11,874 nt of DNA from Verrucomicrobiota bacterium (GTDB taxonomy: Bacteria; Verrucomicrobiota; Verrucomicrobiia; Limisphaerales; J093): NCBI GenBank assembly GCA_003695015.1, contig RFJD01000267.1, forward strand, positions 1-11,874. The letters run 5' to 3'. The position numbers were made by a program, and so were the translations under genes. This document shows positions 1 through 8,766 of this stretch, in pieces. Below the pieces are notes generated by a model. It saw nothing but the letters and a program-made list of their open reading frames with translations. It did not search any database and was not told the origin of the DNA. How positions within the stretch are numbered: the first letter of the stretch is position 1; every line of letters begins with the position of its first letter.

Positions 1-1278
1 GCCCAGCCGCACCTCGGCCAGCAGGCGGTTGGTGGCGCCGGGCGGGGCGTTCGTGGGCGCCCCCAACAGGCGGTAATGCCGCAACGGCGGTTCGAGGCCA
101 AACGCGGCAAAATCGGTGGTCACCTCCCGCTCGAAATCGACGAACTCCAGCCCCGCCAGCGCCGCCAACGTCTCGTACACCAGCCCCCGATCGGCGGGCG
201 CGTCGTACGGACGGACGATCCGCCACTGGCCGTTGGTCTGCAGGCGGACGGTCACCGGCTCGGCCGCCTTGAACTCGAGGACGCGGACCTCGGCGGGATT
301 GAAAACCATCATGCGCCGGTCGCAAAAGTTGCGGAAGCCGGTCAACCACGGCTCGAGGGCCTTGCGGCCGACCAGCACCACATGGCCGATGCGGGCGTCG
401 CGCACGTGCAGGAACTCGGCGTTGTTCGTCGCCGGAGCGCCGATTTGCAAATGGGCCAGCCGCTCGGCTCCGCGGCTCAGGATCCATTCCGCCACCGGCG
501 GCGCCAGTCCGTAACCGGCCAAATCGGCCGGGGTGGGATGGTCGTTCACGAACCCGGCCACCTGCGTCATCTCGAGCTGGCGCAAGAGGTACTCGATGCG
601 GGCGCTGTCGGCGGGAATGTCCAAGGGCCGGGTCAGGCGCCAAGTCTGGTTCGAGGGGTTGCGCACCAGCTCGAAGCCGTTGGTGGCCGGCAGGACCTGG
701 ATGCGGTCGTAACCGCCGGTGCCGAGGGACAACAACGCCGTGCTGCGCCAGGCAAAGGAGGCGGCCGGGGTCACGCGGAGGATGGATTCGGGCACGGTCA
801 ACACGCCGTCGCGCCCGGTGGCTTGCGCATAGACCTGGTTGCCCACCGGCGACCGGCCGCCCAGCCGAAGTTCCATGGTCTGGCCGCCCGTCCGCACCGT
901 CACGACCACGGCCGGTTCGGCCAAACCGTAGGCGGCCAGCCCGTTGGTTTGAGCCAGGACTTCCTTGGGCTCGATGAGGCTGCGGAAGCGAAGGTCCCGG
1001 AGAGCGTCGAGGTAGCCTTCCACGCTGGTGGTCCGGGCCGGATAAGGCAGCGGATGGGTCAGGCGCCAGCCGTCGTCGGCTCGTTCCACGGCCAGGACCA
1101 ATTCGTCGCCCCGGCGGATCTCCAACCCCTGAACTTGGCGGGGATCGAGGCCGGGCAGGACACGCGTCCGGGCATCGAGCCGGTCGGCCGTGTCCGTGGT
1201 CCGGCTGTCCCAAAAGACGACGTAGAGGATCATGGCCAGTGCCAGGCCCGCCAACCAACGTGTCGTCGTGAAATTCAT
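1..1278 (-). CDS. DUF4340 domain protein, three tandem units (3' end cut by window)
   Basis: The frame is open from an ATG at 1278 to the left edge (426 codons, no stop), so the C-terminus is missing. Residues 7-23 form one hydrophobic segment near the N-terminus, which suggests a membrane anchor with the rest outside the cytoplasm. The body repeats one unit three times. Each unit has a W-R-(L/I)-x-x-P motif (residues 71, 213, 352) and then a (Y/F)-G-L-x-x-P motif (117, 256, 393), about 140 residues apart. This matches the DUF4340 family, which commonly follows GldG-type ABC genes. Its biochemical role is unknown; a structural or substrate-handling part of the ABC complex is an inference. The start lies 8 bases after the gldG-like stop, in the same operon. 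No clear Shine-Dalgarno sequence precedes it, but the ATG sits directly before the hydrophobic anchor. Confidence 0.85.
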   Translation of the reverse strand, partial: MNFTTTRWLAGLALAMILYVVFWDSRTTDTADRLDARTRVLPGLDPRQVQGLEIRRGDELVLAVERADDGWRLTHPLPYPARTTSVEGYLDALRDLRFRSLIEPKEVLAQTNGLAAYGLAEPAVVVTVRTGGQTMELRLGGRSPVGNQVYAQATGRDGVLTVPESILRVTPAASFAWRSTALLSLGTGGYDRIQVLPATNGFELVRNPSNQTWRLTRPLDIPADSARIEYLLRQLEMTQVAGFVNDHPTPADLAGYGLAPPVAEWILSRGAERLAHLQIGAPATNNAEFLHVRDARIGHVVLVGRKALEPWLTGFRNFCDRRMMVFNPAEVRVLEFKAAEPVTVRLQTNGQWRIVRPYDAPADRGLVYETLAALAGLEFVDFEREVTTDFAAFGLEPPLRHYRLLGAPTNAPPGATNRLLAEVRLG

Positions 1279-1286
1279 CGATCGGT

Positions 1287-2783
1287 TCAGGCTTTGCGAC
1301 GCAACCAAACCAGGAGACCGATTGCCAGCACGCCGCCCGGCAGCCCCGCCAGGAGAATCCATGCCAACTGGATCAGTTGCGAGCGGGTCAGCGCCACTTC
1401 GTACTCGCGGATGGGCCGGGGGGCGATGCCGGCCAGATGCTCCGGGCGGTCCAGCAGCCAGTTGACCGCCAGGCTGGCGAATTCCCAATTGGCCGCCTTG
1501 ACGATGGTTTCGTTGCCCAGGAAGAACGACTCGCCCACCACGATCATGCGGGTGGAGAAACGATCGGCCGACATGCCGGCGAGATTGCCGCGTTCGACGG
1601 CCACCGCCACGGGAATCGCTCCGCGGCGGTCGCGGGCCGGATCGGGCAGGGGGGCGCCGCCGGAACTGAGCGCACTGGCGGTGAAACCTTCCTCGCTGGT
1701 GAATGCCAGCGGCTGGACCTGGGGGGCGTCCCCGCTGGCGCCGGGCACGGGCCGGGGCCGGACCGAGCGGGCGAACACCAGATAGATCGGCCGGCCCACC
1801 AGCGGTTTGACCACCGGATGGCCGGTGAAGTTGGTGGCCAACAGGTCGTTGCCGCGAAGCGAATTGGGCGGGTCGAAGACGTAGTTCGCCCCCACCTCGA
1901 CCCCCCAATCCAACAGCAGCCGCTCCAAGCCCGTCTCGCCGCGGCCCGCCTGATAGAAGCTCAACAAGGCCAGCAACCGGCCGCCCCGGGTCAGATACCG
2001 GTCCACCTTCTCCAACTCGGTTTGGTCCAGACGCGACCGCGGCCCGGCCACCACCAGCAGCGAACAATCCTCCGGCACCTCGCCGCTGCCGGTCAGCCCC
2101 AGCTTCCGGACCTCGATGTTCTTGTTGCGCAACATGCCGGCAAACCGCGAGTAGCCCGCCAGCTCCTCCTCGCTGTCCGGATCATGCTCGCCGTGGCCCT
2201 GCAGGAAGTAGGCGACCGGCTGGCGGTCCTGCAACAGACCCGCCAGCGCGGAGGTGAACAGCGGTTCGCCCTTGAAGTTGATCCGCCGGGTGCGGCCCTC
2301 GCCGGCCAGCACGGCGGCCAGATCGTAGTCCGACAGTTCGCTGGCCCGGACCACCTTCACCCGGCCGTCGGCGTCGAACACCACCACGTCGTCGGTCTCG
2401 GAAGGCAGTTGATACCGCGCCGCCAGCAGCTCGGCCCGGCCGGGATCGCGGTCGTAGTCCACCAAGTCCAGTTGCAGGTGCGGGCAGAACTGCACGTACT
2501 CGCGCAACAGGCCGCTCACCGGCCCGTACAACTCGTGGTTGCGACTGAACAGAACGGTGATGCGCACCTCGTTGGTCACCGCCTGCAACACCCGGCGGGT
2601 CTCCGGCGAAAGCGCATAGCGCTCGTCCTCCGACCACTGGAAACGGGTGAAGTGCCGGAAGGCCAGGTAGTTGGACAGGGCCACGATGACGAGCATCGAG
2701 AGCACCGCCACCCAGACGTTGAGCCGGATGCGGGCCTGTTGCTCCGGGGAAAAGCTCGGTTGGGCTTGGGGCTCGCGGCTCAT
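1287..2783 (-). CDS. GldG-family ABC transporter auxiliary protein
   Basis: A 498-residue protein with a short charged N-terminus, a membrane helix at about residues 22-42, a large extracytoplasmic domain, and a second helix at about 471-494 ending in R-R-K-A, so both ends face the cytoplasm. A G-H-G-E motif at 196-199 inside an alpha/beta region is typical of the GldG/ABC_transp_aux family. In Flavobacterium, GldG acts with GldA and GldF in an ABC complex needed for gliding; outside gliding bacteria the role of this family is unclear. The ATG at 2783 is chosen because it lies 5 bases after the permease stop and leaves a sensible N-terminus. The frame stays open upstream to 3206, but that stretch is antisense-like coding inside the permease gene. 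A weak GAAGAG precedes the start. An envelope export or remodelling role is an inference from context. Confidence 0.9.
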   Translation of the reverse strand: MSREPQAQPSFSPEQQARIRLNVWVAVLSMLVIVALSNYLAFRHFTRFQWSEDERYALSPETRRVLQAVTNEVRITVLFSRNHELYGPVSGLLREYVQFCPHLQLDLVDYDRDPGRAELLAARYQLPSETDDVVVFDADGRVKVVRASELSDYDLAAVLAGEGRTRRINFKGEPLFTSALAGLLQDRQPVAYFLQGHGEHDPDSEEELAGYSRFAGMLRNKNIEVRKLGLTGSGEVPEDCSLLVVAGPRSRLDQTELEKVDRYLTRGGRLLALLSFYQAGRGETGLERLLLDWGVEVGANYVFDPPNSLRGNDLLATNFTGHPVVKPLVGRPIYLVFARSVRPRPVPGASGDAPQVQPLAFTSEEGFTASALSSGGAPLPDPARDRRGAIPVAVAVERGNLAGMSADRFSTRMIVVGESFFLGNETIVKAANWEFASLAVNWLLDRPEHLAGIAPRPIREYEVALTRSQLIQLAWILLAGLPGGVLAIGLLVWLRRKA

Positions 2784-2788
2784 GCTCT

Positions 2789-3546
2789 TCAGGCGCTCTG
2801 CTTCCACCGCCGGGATTCGACGACCTTCACGGTCAGGAACAGGAACAACACCGTCAGGCTCAGGTAGAACACCACCCGGCGGGTGTCCACCACGCCGCGG
2901 ACGAAATCCTCCATGTGGTCCAGCATGGACAAGTAGCCGGCGGCGTCGGCCATCCAGCCGCCCCGCGTCTCGAGGCCGTACTGGGCGAAACTCAGCAGAA
3001 ACAGCGTCAGCCCCATCGCAAAACTCAGGATGGCCGCCACGATCTGGCTGCGGGTCAGCGCCGAGGCCAGACAGCCTATCGCCACGTACAACGCCCCCAT
3101 CAACAGGATGCCCACCCCGGTGCTCGCCACCGGCCACCAGTCGAAGGCGCTCCCGCCCCCGGTGTAGTGGTGCACGATGCCCAGGCAGGCGAGCAACGGC
3201 GACCACATCAGCGCGTAGAAAAGGAACCCGGCGGTGAACTTGGCCATCACCACCTCCACCTCGCCCACCGGCGCGGTCATCAGCGTCTCATAAGTCCCCG
3301 CCGCCCGTTCCTGGGCGAACAAACGCATGGTGATCACCGGCGTGGCCACCAGCAGGATCAGCCAGAAGAACAGGGTGCTGTAAAACAACTCGGTCAACGG
3401 CACCGTCACCGAGTCGCCGTTGTAGGCCATCACCACCAGCGTGAAGCCCACTCCCAGAAGGAAGGTCACCACCGCCAGGATCACGTACCCGGTCAGCGAC
3501 ATCAGATACGCGCCCAGCTCCCGTCGCAGCAAGATCCACCAGACCT

Positions 3547-3550
<4 letters not shown>
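2789..3550 (-). CDS. ABC-2 type permease, GldF-like
   Basis: A 253-residue integral membrane protein with about six hydrophobic segments (near 19-41, 57-77, 108-126, 141-163, 167-189 and 224-243). This is the usual size and topology of an ABC-2 permease. The cytoplasmic stretch at 77-94 (R-L-F-A-Q-E-R-A-A-G-T-Y-E then T-A-P) is the conserved coupling region of GldF/NatB-like permeases. The C-terminal D-F-x-R-G-V-x-D ... S-R-R-W pattern is also typical. The ATG at 3550 overlaps the ATPase stop as ATGA and has a perfect AGGAGG seven bases upstream, so longer versions starting as far as 3643 are rejected. It should form the membrane channel with the ATPase encoded before it and the GldG-like protein after it. 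The substrate cannot be read from the sequence. Confidence 0.92.
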
Positions 3551-4548
<998 letters not shown>

Positions 4549-4590
4549 GTGACGGAAACGAATGCGCGCGTCAGCACCCCGGCGGACGGT

Positions 4591-5976
4591 TCATCGCAGT
4601 TTCAGGGCGCCGGCCACGCGCTGGTGGAAGATGATTCCCCCCCGGCGGCTGGAAATCAACAGCACAACCGGCACCCGCTCCCCGGCTGCCTTCCCGTGCA
4701 GGAGCCGGGCGGTTCGCACGAGGTCGTCGGCGGGTTGGCCGTCCACGCCCAACAGCACATGCCCCGGCTCGATGCCCAACCGGTCGGCCGGGCTCCCGGG
4801 CTCGACATCCGCGACCAACAAGCCCCGCACGCCCCACAAACCCAGGTGCCGGGCCAGCTCGGGCGTCAGTTCCTGCAACTCCATGCCGGTGCGCCGCCGG
4901 ATCAGCCCGGCGTTGAACACCTCGCTCTCCGGCACCAGCCGCACCTCGGCGCGGGCTTCGCGGCCCTCCCGCCGATACCGCACCGCCACCGGCCGGCCGG
5001 CCCCCGCCTCCTGCAGTTCCCGCATGAATTCGATGAACCCGTGGACCGGATGCCCCTTCACGTGCGTGATCAGGTCGCCCGCCTGCAACCCCGCTTGGGC
5101 CGCCGGACTGTCCGGCTCGACGCGGTCCACCCGCACCCCGTCGGGCGCCGGCCTCACCCGGGCGCCGAACCACAGCCGTCCAATGGCCGGCGCGAACATG
5201 TCCGCCAGCGCCTCCCCCACCTGCTTGATGGGGATGGCGAAACCGATGCCCTGCCCCTCGCTGAAGACCGCCACGTTCAAGCCGATCAATTCGCCCCGCA
5301 GGTTGATCAACGGCCCGCCGCTGTTGCCGGGGTTGATGGCCGCGTCGGTCTGCAACCAGTCCTCGATGCCCAACGGCGCCCCCTCCTTCGGCGGACGGCG
5401 ACTCTTCGAGCTGAGGATGCCCCGGCTGACCGAGCCCCCCAGCCCGAACGGATTGCCCAACGCCAGCACCGTTTCCCCCAGGTAAAGATCGTCGTCCTCG
5501 GCGAATTTCGCCGCCGTGAACCGCTCCCCCGGTTCGCACTGCAACCGCAGCAACGCCACGTCCCGCACGGGGTCCGACGCCACCAGCTCCGCCTCGTAAG
5601 TCTTGCCGCCGGCCTCTTCCGAGAGCTTGACCCAGATCCGCGAGGCCCGCCGGGTGACGTGGTCGTTGGTCAACACGTAGCCGGTTTCGTCGATGATCAC
5701 CCCCGACCCGAGGCTGTACTGCGCCTCCGGCGGCCGCCGCCGGTAATACGGCCCCCAGAATTGCTCGAACAACTCGTCCAGCGGATCCCGCACCTGCACG
5801 ATCGTCTCGGTGCCGATGTTCACCACCGCCGGCATCACCTTGGCCACCGCCCGGACCGCCGCGTCGATCCGCGGATCCTCCGGCTCCGTCGCGCCGGCGG
5901 CGGCCGCCGTCCAGACGCCCAGCAACACCGGCAACCCGGCCGCCACGATGCGCCATGCCGACTGCTTCTTCATCAT
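4591..5976 (-). CDS. HtrA/DegP-type periplasmic serine protease with two PDZ domains
   Basis: A 461-residue protein with a Sec-type signal peptide (K3-K4, then a hydrophobic run to about 26-28 ending in alanines), so it acts in the periplasm. The trypsin-like domain carries the complete triad: H106 in T-N-D-H-V, D139 in R-D-V-A-L-L, and S219 in G-N-S-G-G-P-L. The stretch D-P-L-D-E-L-F-E-Q-F-W before it resembles the LA-loop region of DegP relatives. PDZ1 spans about 266-350 and PDZ2 about 363-450; each has the S-P-A-x-x-x-G-(L/I)-x-x-G core. Family knowledge points to degradation or refolding of misfolded envelope proteins. The length is normal. The start is one of two adjacent ATGs (5976 or 5973), with only a weak AAGG upstream. 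It is the first gene of the minus-strand block and faces the divergent LysM gene. Its place before an ABC complex suggests a shared envelope task, which is an inference. Confidence 0.94.
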   Translation of the reverse strand: MMKKQSAWRIVAAGLPVLLGVWTAAAAGATEPEDPRIDAAVRAVAKVMPAVVNIGTETIVQVRDPLDELFEQFWGPYYRRRPPEAQYSLGSGVIIDETGYVLTNDHVTRRASRIWVKLSEEAGGKTYEAELVASDPVRDVALLRLQCEPGERFTAAKFAEDDDLYLGETVLALGNPFGLGGSVSRGILSSKSRRPPKEGAPLGIEDWLQTDAAINPGNSGGPLINLRGELIGLNVAVFSEGQGIGFAIPIKQVGEALADMFAPAIGRLWFGARVRPAPDGVRVDRVEPDSPAAQAGLQAGDLITHVKGHPVHGFIEFMRELQEAGAGRPVAVRYRREGREARAEVRLVPESEVFNAGLIRRRTGMELQELTPELARHLGLWGVRGLLVADVEPGSPADRLGIEPGHVLLGVDGQPADDLVRTARLLHGKAAGERVPVVLLISSRRGGIIFHQRVAGALKLR

Positions 5977-6146
5977 GAGGCTTGGACCTTGCCCCCGCGC
6001 CGCCGTTCGGAAAAGCCCGGAAAACCAGCCGACCCGACCGCGCCCCCCTCCGCCAAAGCCACCCGCCGATGGCCGGAGCGCACCCGCCGGGCCCGACCGC
6101 CCGATGCCGCTTGCCGCCCTTCGCCCGCCTTTCTATCGTAGGAACC
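5977..6146. promoter_or_regulatory. Divergent intergenic region between htrA and the LysM gene
   Basis: This 170-base gap lies between the starts of two divergent genes, so it must hold promoters for both the htrA block and the LysM gene. I found no strong sigma-70 promoter. The best candidate for the plus strand is TTGCCG at 6111-6116 and TATCGT at 6134-6139 with a 17-base spacer, four of six matches in each box. It would start transcription at about the LysM ATG and give a nearly leaderless message. A direct repeat CGGAAAA occurs at 6008-6014 and 6018-6024, spaced exactly one helical turn, and could be a regulator site for htrA. An envelope-stress regulator would fit the neighbours, but no known binding motif is recognised. 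Confidence 0.4.
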
Positions 6147-6767
6147 ATGATCAGCGCGGAGCGGCATTCCCCCATCAAGTGGCGAGGGTTGATGATCGGC
6201 CTCGCCGCCGGATTCCTCTGGGCGGGCCACCTGGGAGCGCAACCGTTGACCCGGGCCGAGGCACGCGCCCTGCAGGCGGAATTTCAGCAGCGCTACCAGC
6301 GGCTGGACGGTCTGGTGCAGGACCTCATCGAAGGCCAGGCCGCCCTGAACCGGCGGATCGACGCCCTGGCGGCCGAGGTGCGGCAATTGCGCCAATCCAC
6401 CGCCGCCACCCCGCCGGACGTCGTCACCCAAGATCAACTCAAGGCCGCCATCGAGGCCCTCCGCAAGGCCATCGAGGAACAGCAGGACCGCCAAGCGAAG
6501 GAGGTCACGGCCGAGCTGGCGCGCCTGCGCAAGCTGTTGGAAAAAGCGGCCGCCCCGCCGCCGAAACCGGCGGAACCGATCCCCACCGAGGGCTACGAGT
6601 ACACCATCCAGCCGGGCGACACCCTCAGCGCCATCGTCAAGGCCTACCGCGAGGCGGGGGTCAAGGGGTTGACCGTGGACTTGGTGCTCCGCGCCAACAA
6701 GGGCCTCAAACCCGAGCGCCTGATCCCGGGGACGAAGATCTTCATCCCGGATCCCAACAAGCGCTGA
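6147..6767 (+). CDS. Secreted or periplasmic coiled-coil protein with C-terminal LysM domain
   Basis: A 206-residue protein with three parts. Residues 1-32 look like a signal peptide: K11 and R13, then the hydrophobic G-L-M-I-G-L-A-A-G-F-L-W-A-G, ending L-G-A-Q. Residues 36-135 are rich in A, L, E, Q and R with heptad-like spacing and predict a long coiled coil. It is broken at about 84-94 by a short threonine/proline linker. After a proline-rich hinge (136-147), a LysM domain covers about 151-202 (Y-T-I-Q-P-G-D-T-L-S-A-I ... I-P-G-T-K-I-F-I-P). LysM binds the glycan of peptidoglycan, so the protein probably links the cell wall to a partner held by the coiled coil. The ATG at 6147 is preferred over 5982 because of the nearby AGGA and because it gives a proper charged signal-peptide start; M16 (6192) is a weaker alternative. 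Confidence 0.85.
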   Translation: MISAERHSPIKWRGLMIGLAAGFLWAGHLGAQPLTRAEARALQAEFQQRYQRLDGLVQDLIEGQAALNRRIDALAAEVRQLRQSTAATPPDVVTQDQLKAAIEALRKAIEEQQDRQAKEVTAELARLRKLLEKAAAPPPKPAEPIPTEGYEYTIQPGDTLSAIVKAYREAGVKGLTVDLVLRANKGLKPERLIPGTKIFIPDPNKR

Positions 6768-6831
6768 CCCGGCCGCCGGCGCCCGGTGCCCCGGGCCGCT
6801 CGGGATTCCCGCACCGTTCACCGCGACGCCC

Positions 6832-7698
6832 ATGACCGAGTCCCGGCACGAACCCAGCCTCCTGCTGATCATCCCGGCCTACAACGAGGAGGATCGCATC
6901 GGCCCGGTCTTGCGCGACTACGCCCGCCACTTCCGCGAGCACTACCGTGGCCGGTTCCGGATCCTGGTGGTGTTGAACGGCTGCACGGACAACACCCTGG
7001 GCGTGGTCCAACAGGCCGCCGCCGAGTTCCCCGAGATCCAGTACCTGGACTTCCCCGGCCGCATCGGCAAGGGCGGGGCGCTGATCGAGGGGCTCAAGCG
7101 CGGGCCGGACTTCGACTACATCGGCTACGTGGACGCGGACGGGGCCACGGCGCCGGCCGCCTTCCTCGAGCTGGTGCGGCACTTGGAGGCGGATCAGGTC
7201 GATTGCGTCATCGGTTCGCGCTGGGTGCCGGGGGCCGTCCTGCACGTCCCGCAATCGAGCCGCCGCCGTTTCTACAGCCGGGCCTTTCACCTGCTGGTGG
7301 AAATCCTCTTCCGGATGGGCATCAAGGACACCCAGTGCGGCGCCAAGGTCATGCGGCGCGAGGCGGTCGAAAAAATCCATGCCGCGCTGACGATCGCGGA
7401 CATGACCTTCGACATCAACCTGCTCTATTCGCTCAAGCGGGCGGGGTTCCGGATTCGGGAGGTGCCGACCGAATGGACCGACAAGCTCGGGTCGAAGGTG
7501 CGGTTTGGCCGGGCGGCCCTGGCGTGGTTTCTCTCCGTCGTGCGGCTGCGATTGATCTACTCGCCGTTCTATCGCTGGCTGGAACCGTTGCGGCCGTTGG
7601 AAGTCTGGCTCTACCGCAAGCTCGGCGCCCCGCCGCCCCTCTCGGCCGATCGCTCCCGGACCGCGGAACAGGCCCCGGAAAAACCGCCCGCGGGCTGA
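6832..7698 (+). CDS. Family 2 glycosyltransferase, polyprenyl-phosphate sugar synthase type
   Basis: A 288-residue GT-A fold enzyme. It opens with I-I-P-A-Y-N-E-E-D-R-I (13-23), the nucleotide-sugar binding start of GT2 proteins. It continues with the metal-binding D-A-D-G at 101-104, G-S-R-W at 128-131, D-T-Q-C-G-A-K at 166-172, and F-D-I-N-L-L-Y at 193-199 followed by V-P-T-E-W at 211-215. This set matches the dolichyl/undecaprenyl-phosphate glycosyltransferases (Alg5/DPM1-like), which move a sugar from a nucleotide carrier to a polyprenyl phosphate at the inner membrane. No C-terminal transmembrane pair is present, so it is probably peripheral. The last 25 residues are proline- and alanine-rich. 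The sugar cannot be deduced. The start lies 64 bases after the LysM gene and has no Shine-Dalgarno sequence. The next gene, 66 bases on, encodes a LAB_N protein that often accompanies this type of enzyme. Confidence 0.9.
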   Translation: MTESRHEPSLLLIIPAYNEEDRIGPVLRDYARHFREHYRGRFRILVVLNGCTDNTLGVVQQAAAEFPEIQYLDFPGRIGKGGALIEGLKRGPDFDYIGYVDADGATAPAAFLELVRHLEADQVDCVIGSRWVPGAVLHVPQSSRRRFYSRAFHLLVEILFRMGIKDTQCGAKVMRREAVEKIHAALTIADMTFDINLLYSLKRAGFRIREVPTEWTDKLGSKVRFGRAALAWFLSVVRLRLIYSPFYRWLEPLRPLEVWLYRKLGAPPPLSADRSRTAEQAPEKPPAG

Positions 7699-7764
7699 AC
7701 CCTCCGGACCGCGGCGCCGCAAAACGGGTTTGCCGCCGGCCGCCCTTTGGCCGCTAATGCCGGC

Positions 7765-8181
7765 ATGGAGAACGTTTGGCAGTGGCTCTTTGGCGAAGGC
7801 CGCTTCCTCGGCATCGAATGGCACTTCTGGAAGGCGGTCGGCTGGCTGGGCAACGTCACCTTTTTCTCCCGGTTCGTCGTCCAGTGGCTCGCCACCGAAC
7901 GCCGCCGCCAGGTCACCGTGCCCGCCGCTTTCTGGTGGTTGAGCCTGACCGGCGCCCTGTTGCTCTTCTCCTACGCCCTCTACCGGCGCGACTCGGTGTT
8001 CATTTTCGCCTATGCCTTCACGTGGATTCCGTACGTGCGGAACCTGGTGATCCATCACCGCACGCTGGCCGCCATCCGCACCTGTCCGGCCTGCGGGGCG
8101 CAATCGGCGCCGCACGCCCGCTACTGCCACCTGTGCGGCAAAGGCTTGGACCAGCCGGCGGGAACCCCGGCCCCGGCCTGA
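7765..8181 (+). CDS. LAB_N-type small membrane protein with C-terminal zinc ribbon
   Basis: A 138-residue protein. Residues 21-96 carry three hydrophobic segments (about 21-42, 53-72, 76-96) with the conserved run W-L-G-N-V-T-F-F-S-R-F-V-V-Q-W (27-41) and then V-P-x-A-F-W-W-L-S (52-60). This identifies the LAB_N domain, named after the N-terminus of some lipid A disaccharide synthases but usually found as a stand-alone small protein. The domain is thought to act in lipid-linked sugar handling next to GT2 enzymes, as here. After the last helix a four-cysteine zinc ribbon follows: C107-P-A-C110 and C121-H-L-C124, with a loop between. That fusion is unusual for the family. The ATG at 7765 is preferred; a TTG six codons upstream (7747) is possible. 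No ribosome site is visible for either. The gene ends 42 bases before the convergent neighbour's stop. Confidence 0.85.
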   Translation: MENVWQWLFGEGRFLGIEWHFWKAVGWLGNVTFFSRFVVQWLATERRRQVTVPAAFWWLSLTGALLLFSYALYRRDSVFIFAYAFTWIPYVRNLVIHHRTLAAIRTCPACGAQSAPHARYCHLCGKGLDQPAGTPAPA

Positions 8182-8187
8182 GGCAAC

Positions 8188-8222
8188 CCCGCCCCCGGCC
8201 GGACGACGGATCCGGGAGCGGG
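8188..8222. terminator. GC-rich hairpin between convergent genes, candidate bidirectional terminator
   Basis: The arms 8188-8198 and 8212-8222 pair over 11 positions with one mismatch, around a 13-base loop. The hairpin fills most of the 42-base gap between two converging stop codons (8181 and 8224). It has no T-tract on either strand, so it is not a classical intrinsic terminator. It may act as a GC-type transcription block or protect 3' ends. Such pairing can also arise by chance in GC-rich DNA, but its position supports function. Confidence 0.4.
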
Positions 8223-8223
8223 C

Positions 8224-8766
8224 TCAGGGCGATTCCGGGGAGGGCGCGTTGGTGCCGGACGGCTCTCCGGCGGCGCCCGTTCCCACACCCGGCAGGGTGG
8301 GCTGCCGCACCCCCTCCGGCGGCCGGGGGATCTGGAACCGCGGATAGCGCGCCAAGATCTGCGCGAAGTGCGGATCCCGGGCGGCGAACTGGTCCAGCAC
8401 GTTCAGGAACTGCACGAAATAAGGCGCGCCGTTGGTCCGGTGATCCTCGAGAAAGCTGAACATCTCCCGCTCCTGCCGGCTCATCTGCAGCACCTGCGCC
8501 CGCAGCAGGCCGACCTGATGGAACAACAGCAGGTTGACCGTGAACAGCAACACCACCAGTCCGGCCAGGGTCAGGAGCAACAACTGCCGCAGGGAGGTCA
8601 CCGCGGTTTTCAGCTCGTCCACGTCGAGTTCGGAAACGCCGCCGGAACCGCCGAAAGCGGGGTCCCCGGACGAGGAGGACGGCTTCGGCGCGCCGGCGGG
8701 TTCCTGACCGGCCTCGCGGCGGAGCAGCGATTCAGACTCGGGCGGCGGAGGGAAGGACTCGTTCAT
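8224..8766 (-). CDS. Single-pass membrane protein of unknown function (second of a tandem pair)
   Basis: A 180-residue protein that I do not recognise. Residues 1-45 are rich in proline, serine, glycine and acid groups and look disordered. A charged helix (46-60) leads into one strong membrane segment (61-83). A heptad-like helix with many Q, R and E residues (84-110) follows, then an aromatic stretch (116-146), and the last 35 residues are again disordered and proline-rich. The ATG at 8766 overlaps the previous gene's stop as ATGA, so the two are probably translated together. From the membrane segment onward it resembles its neighbour: both have V-N-x-x-L-x-x-Q in and just after the helix and a (Y/F)-P-x-F motif before an I, which suggests an old duplication. 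No catalytic motif is seen. The frame stays open upstream to 9135, but the overlap and the neighbouring gene argue against a longer protein. Confidence 0.7.
   Translation of the reverse strand: MNESFPPPPESESLLRREAGQEPAGAPKPSSSSGDPAFGGSGGVSELDVDELKTAVTSLRQLLLLTLAGLVVLLFTVNLLLFHQVGLLRAQVLQMSRQEREMFSFLEDHRTNGAPYFVQFLNVLDQFAARDPHFAQILARYPRFQIPRPPEGVRQPTLPGVGTGAAGEPSGTNAPSPESP

Noticed and set aside
76..1785. Long open frame on the plus strand across the DUF4340 and gldG-like genes
   Set aside because: It is antisense to two well-supported genes, its translation is low-complexity (G, R, A, Q, H-rich) and it matches no family. GC-rich coding DNA commonly leaves such frames open.
6781..6796. Perfect 6-bp hairpin with a 4-base loop after the LysM gene
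   Set aside because: The stem is short and all GC, with no T-tract. Such hairpins are frequent by chance in this composition, and the next gene runs in the same direction.
7765..8181. Lipid A disaccharide synthase (LpxB)
   Set aside because: Only the LAB_N membrane domain is present; the glycosyltransferase part of LpxB is absent, so the enzyme name does not apply.
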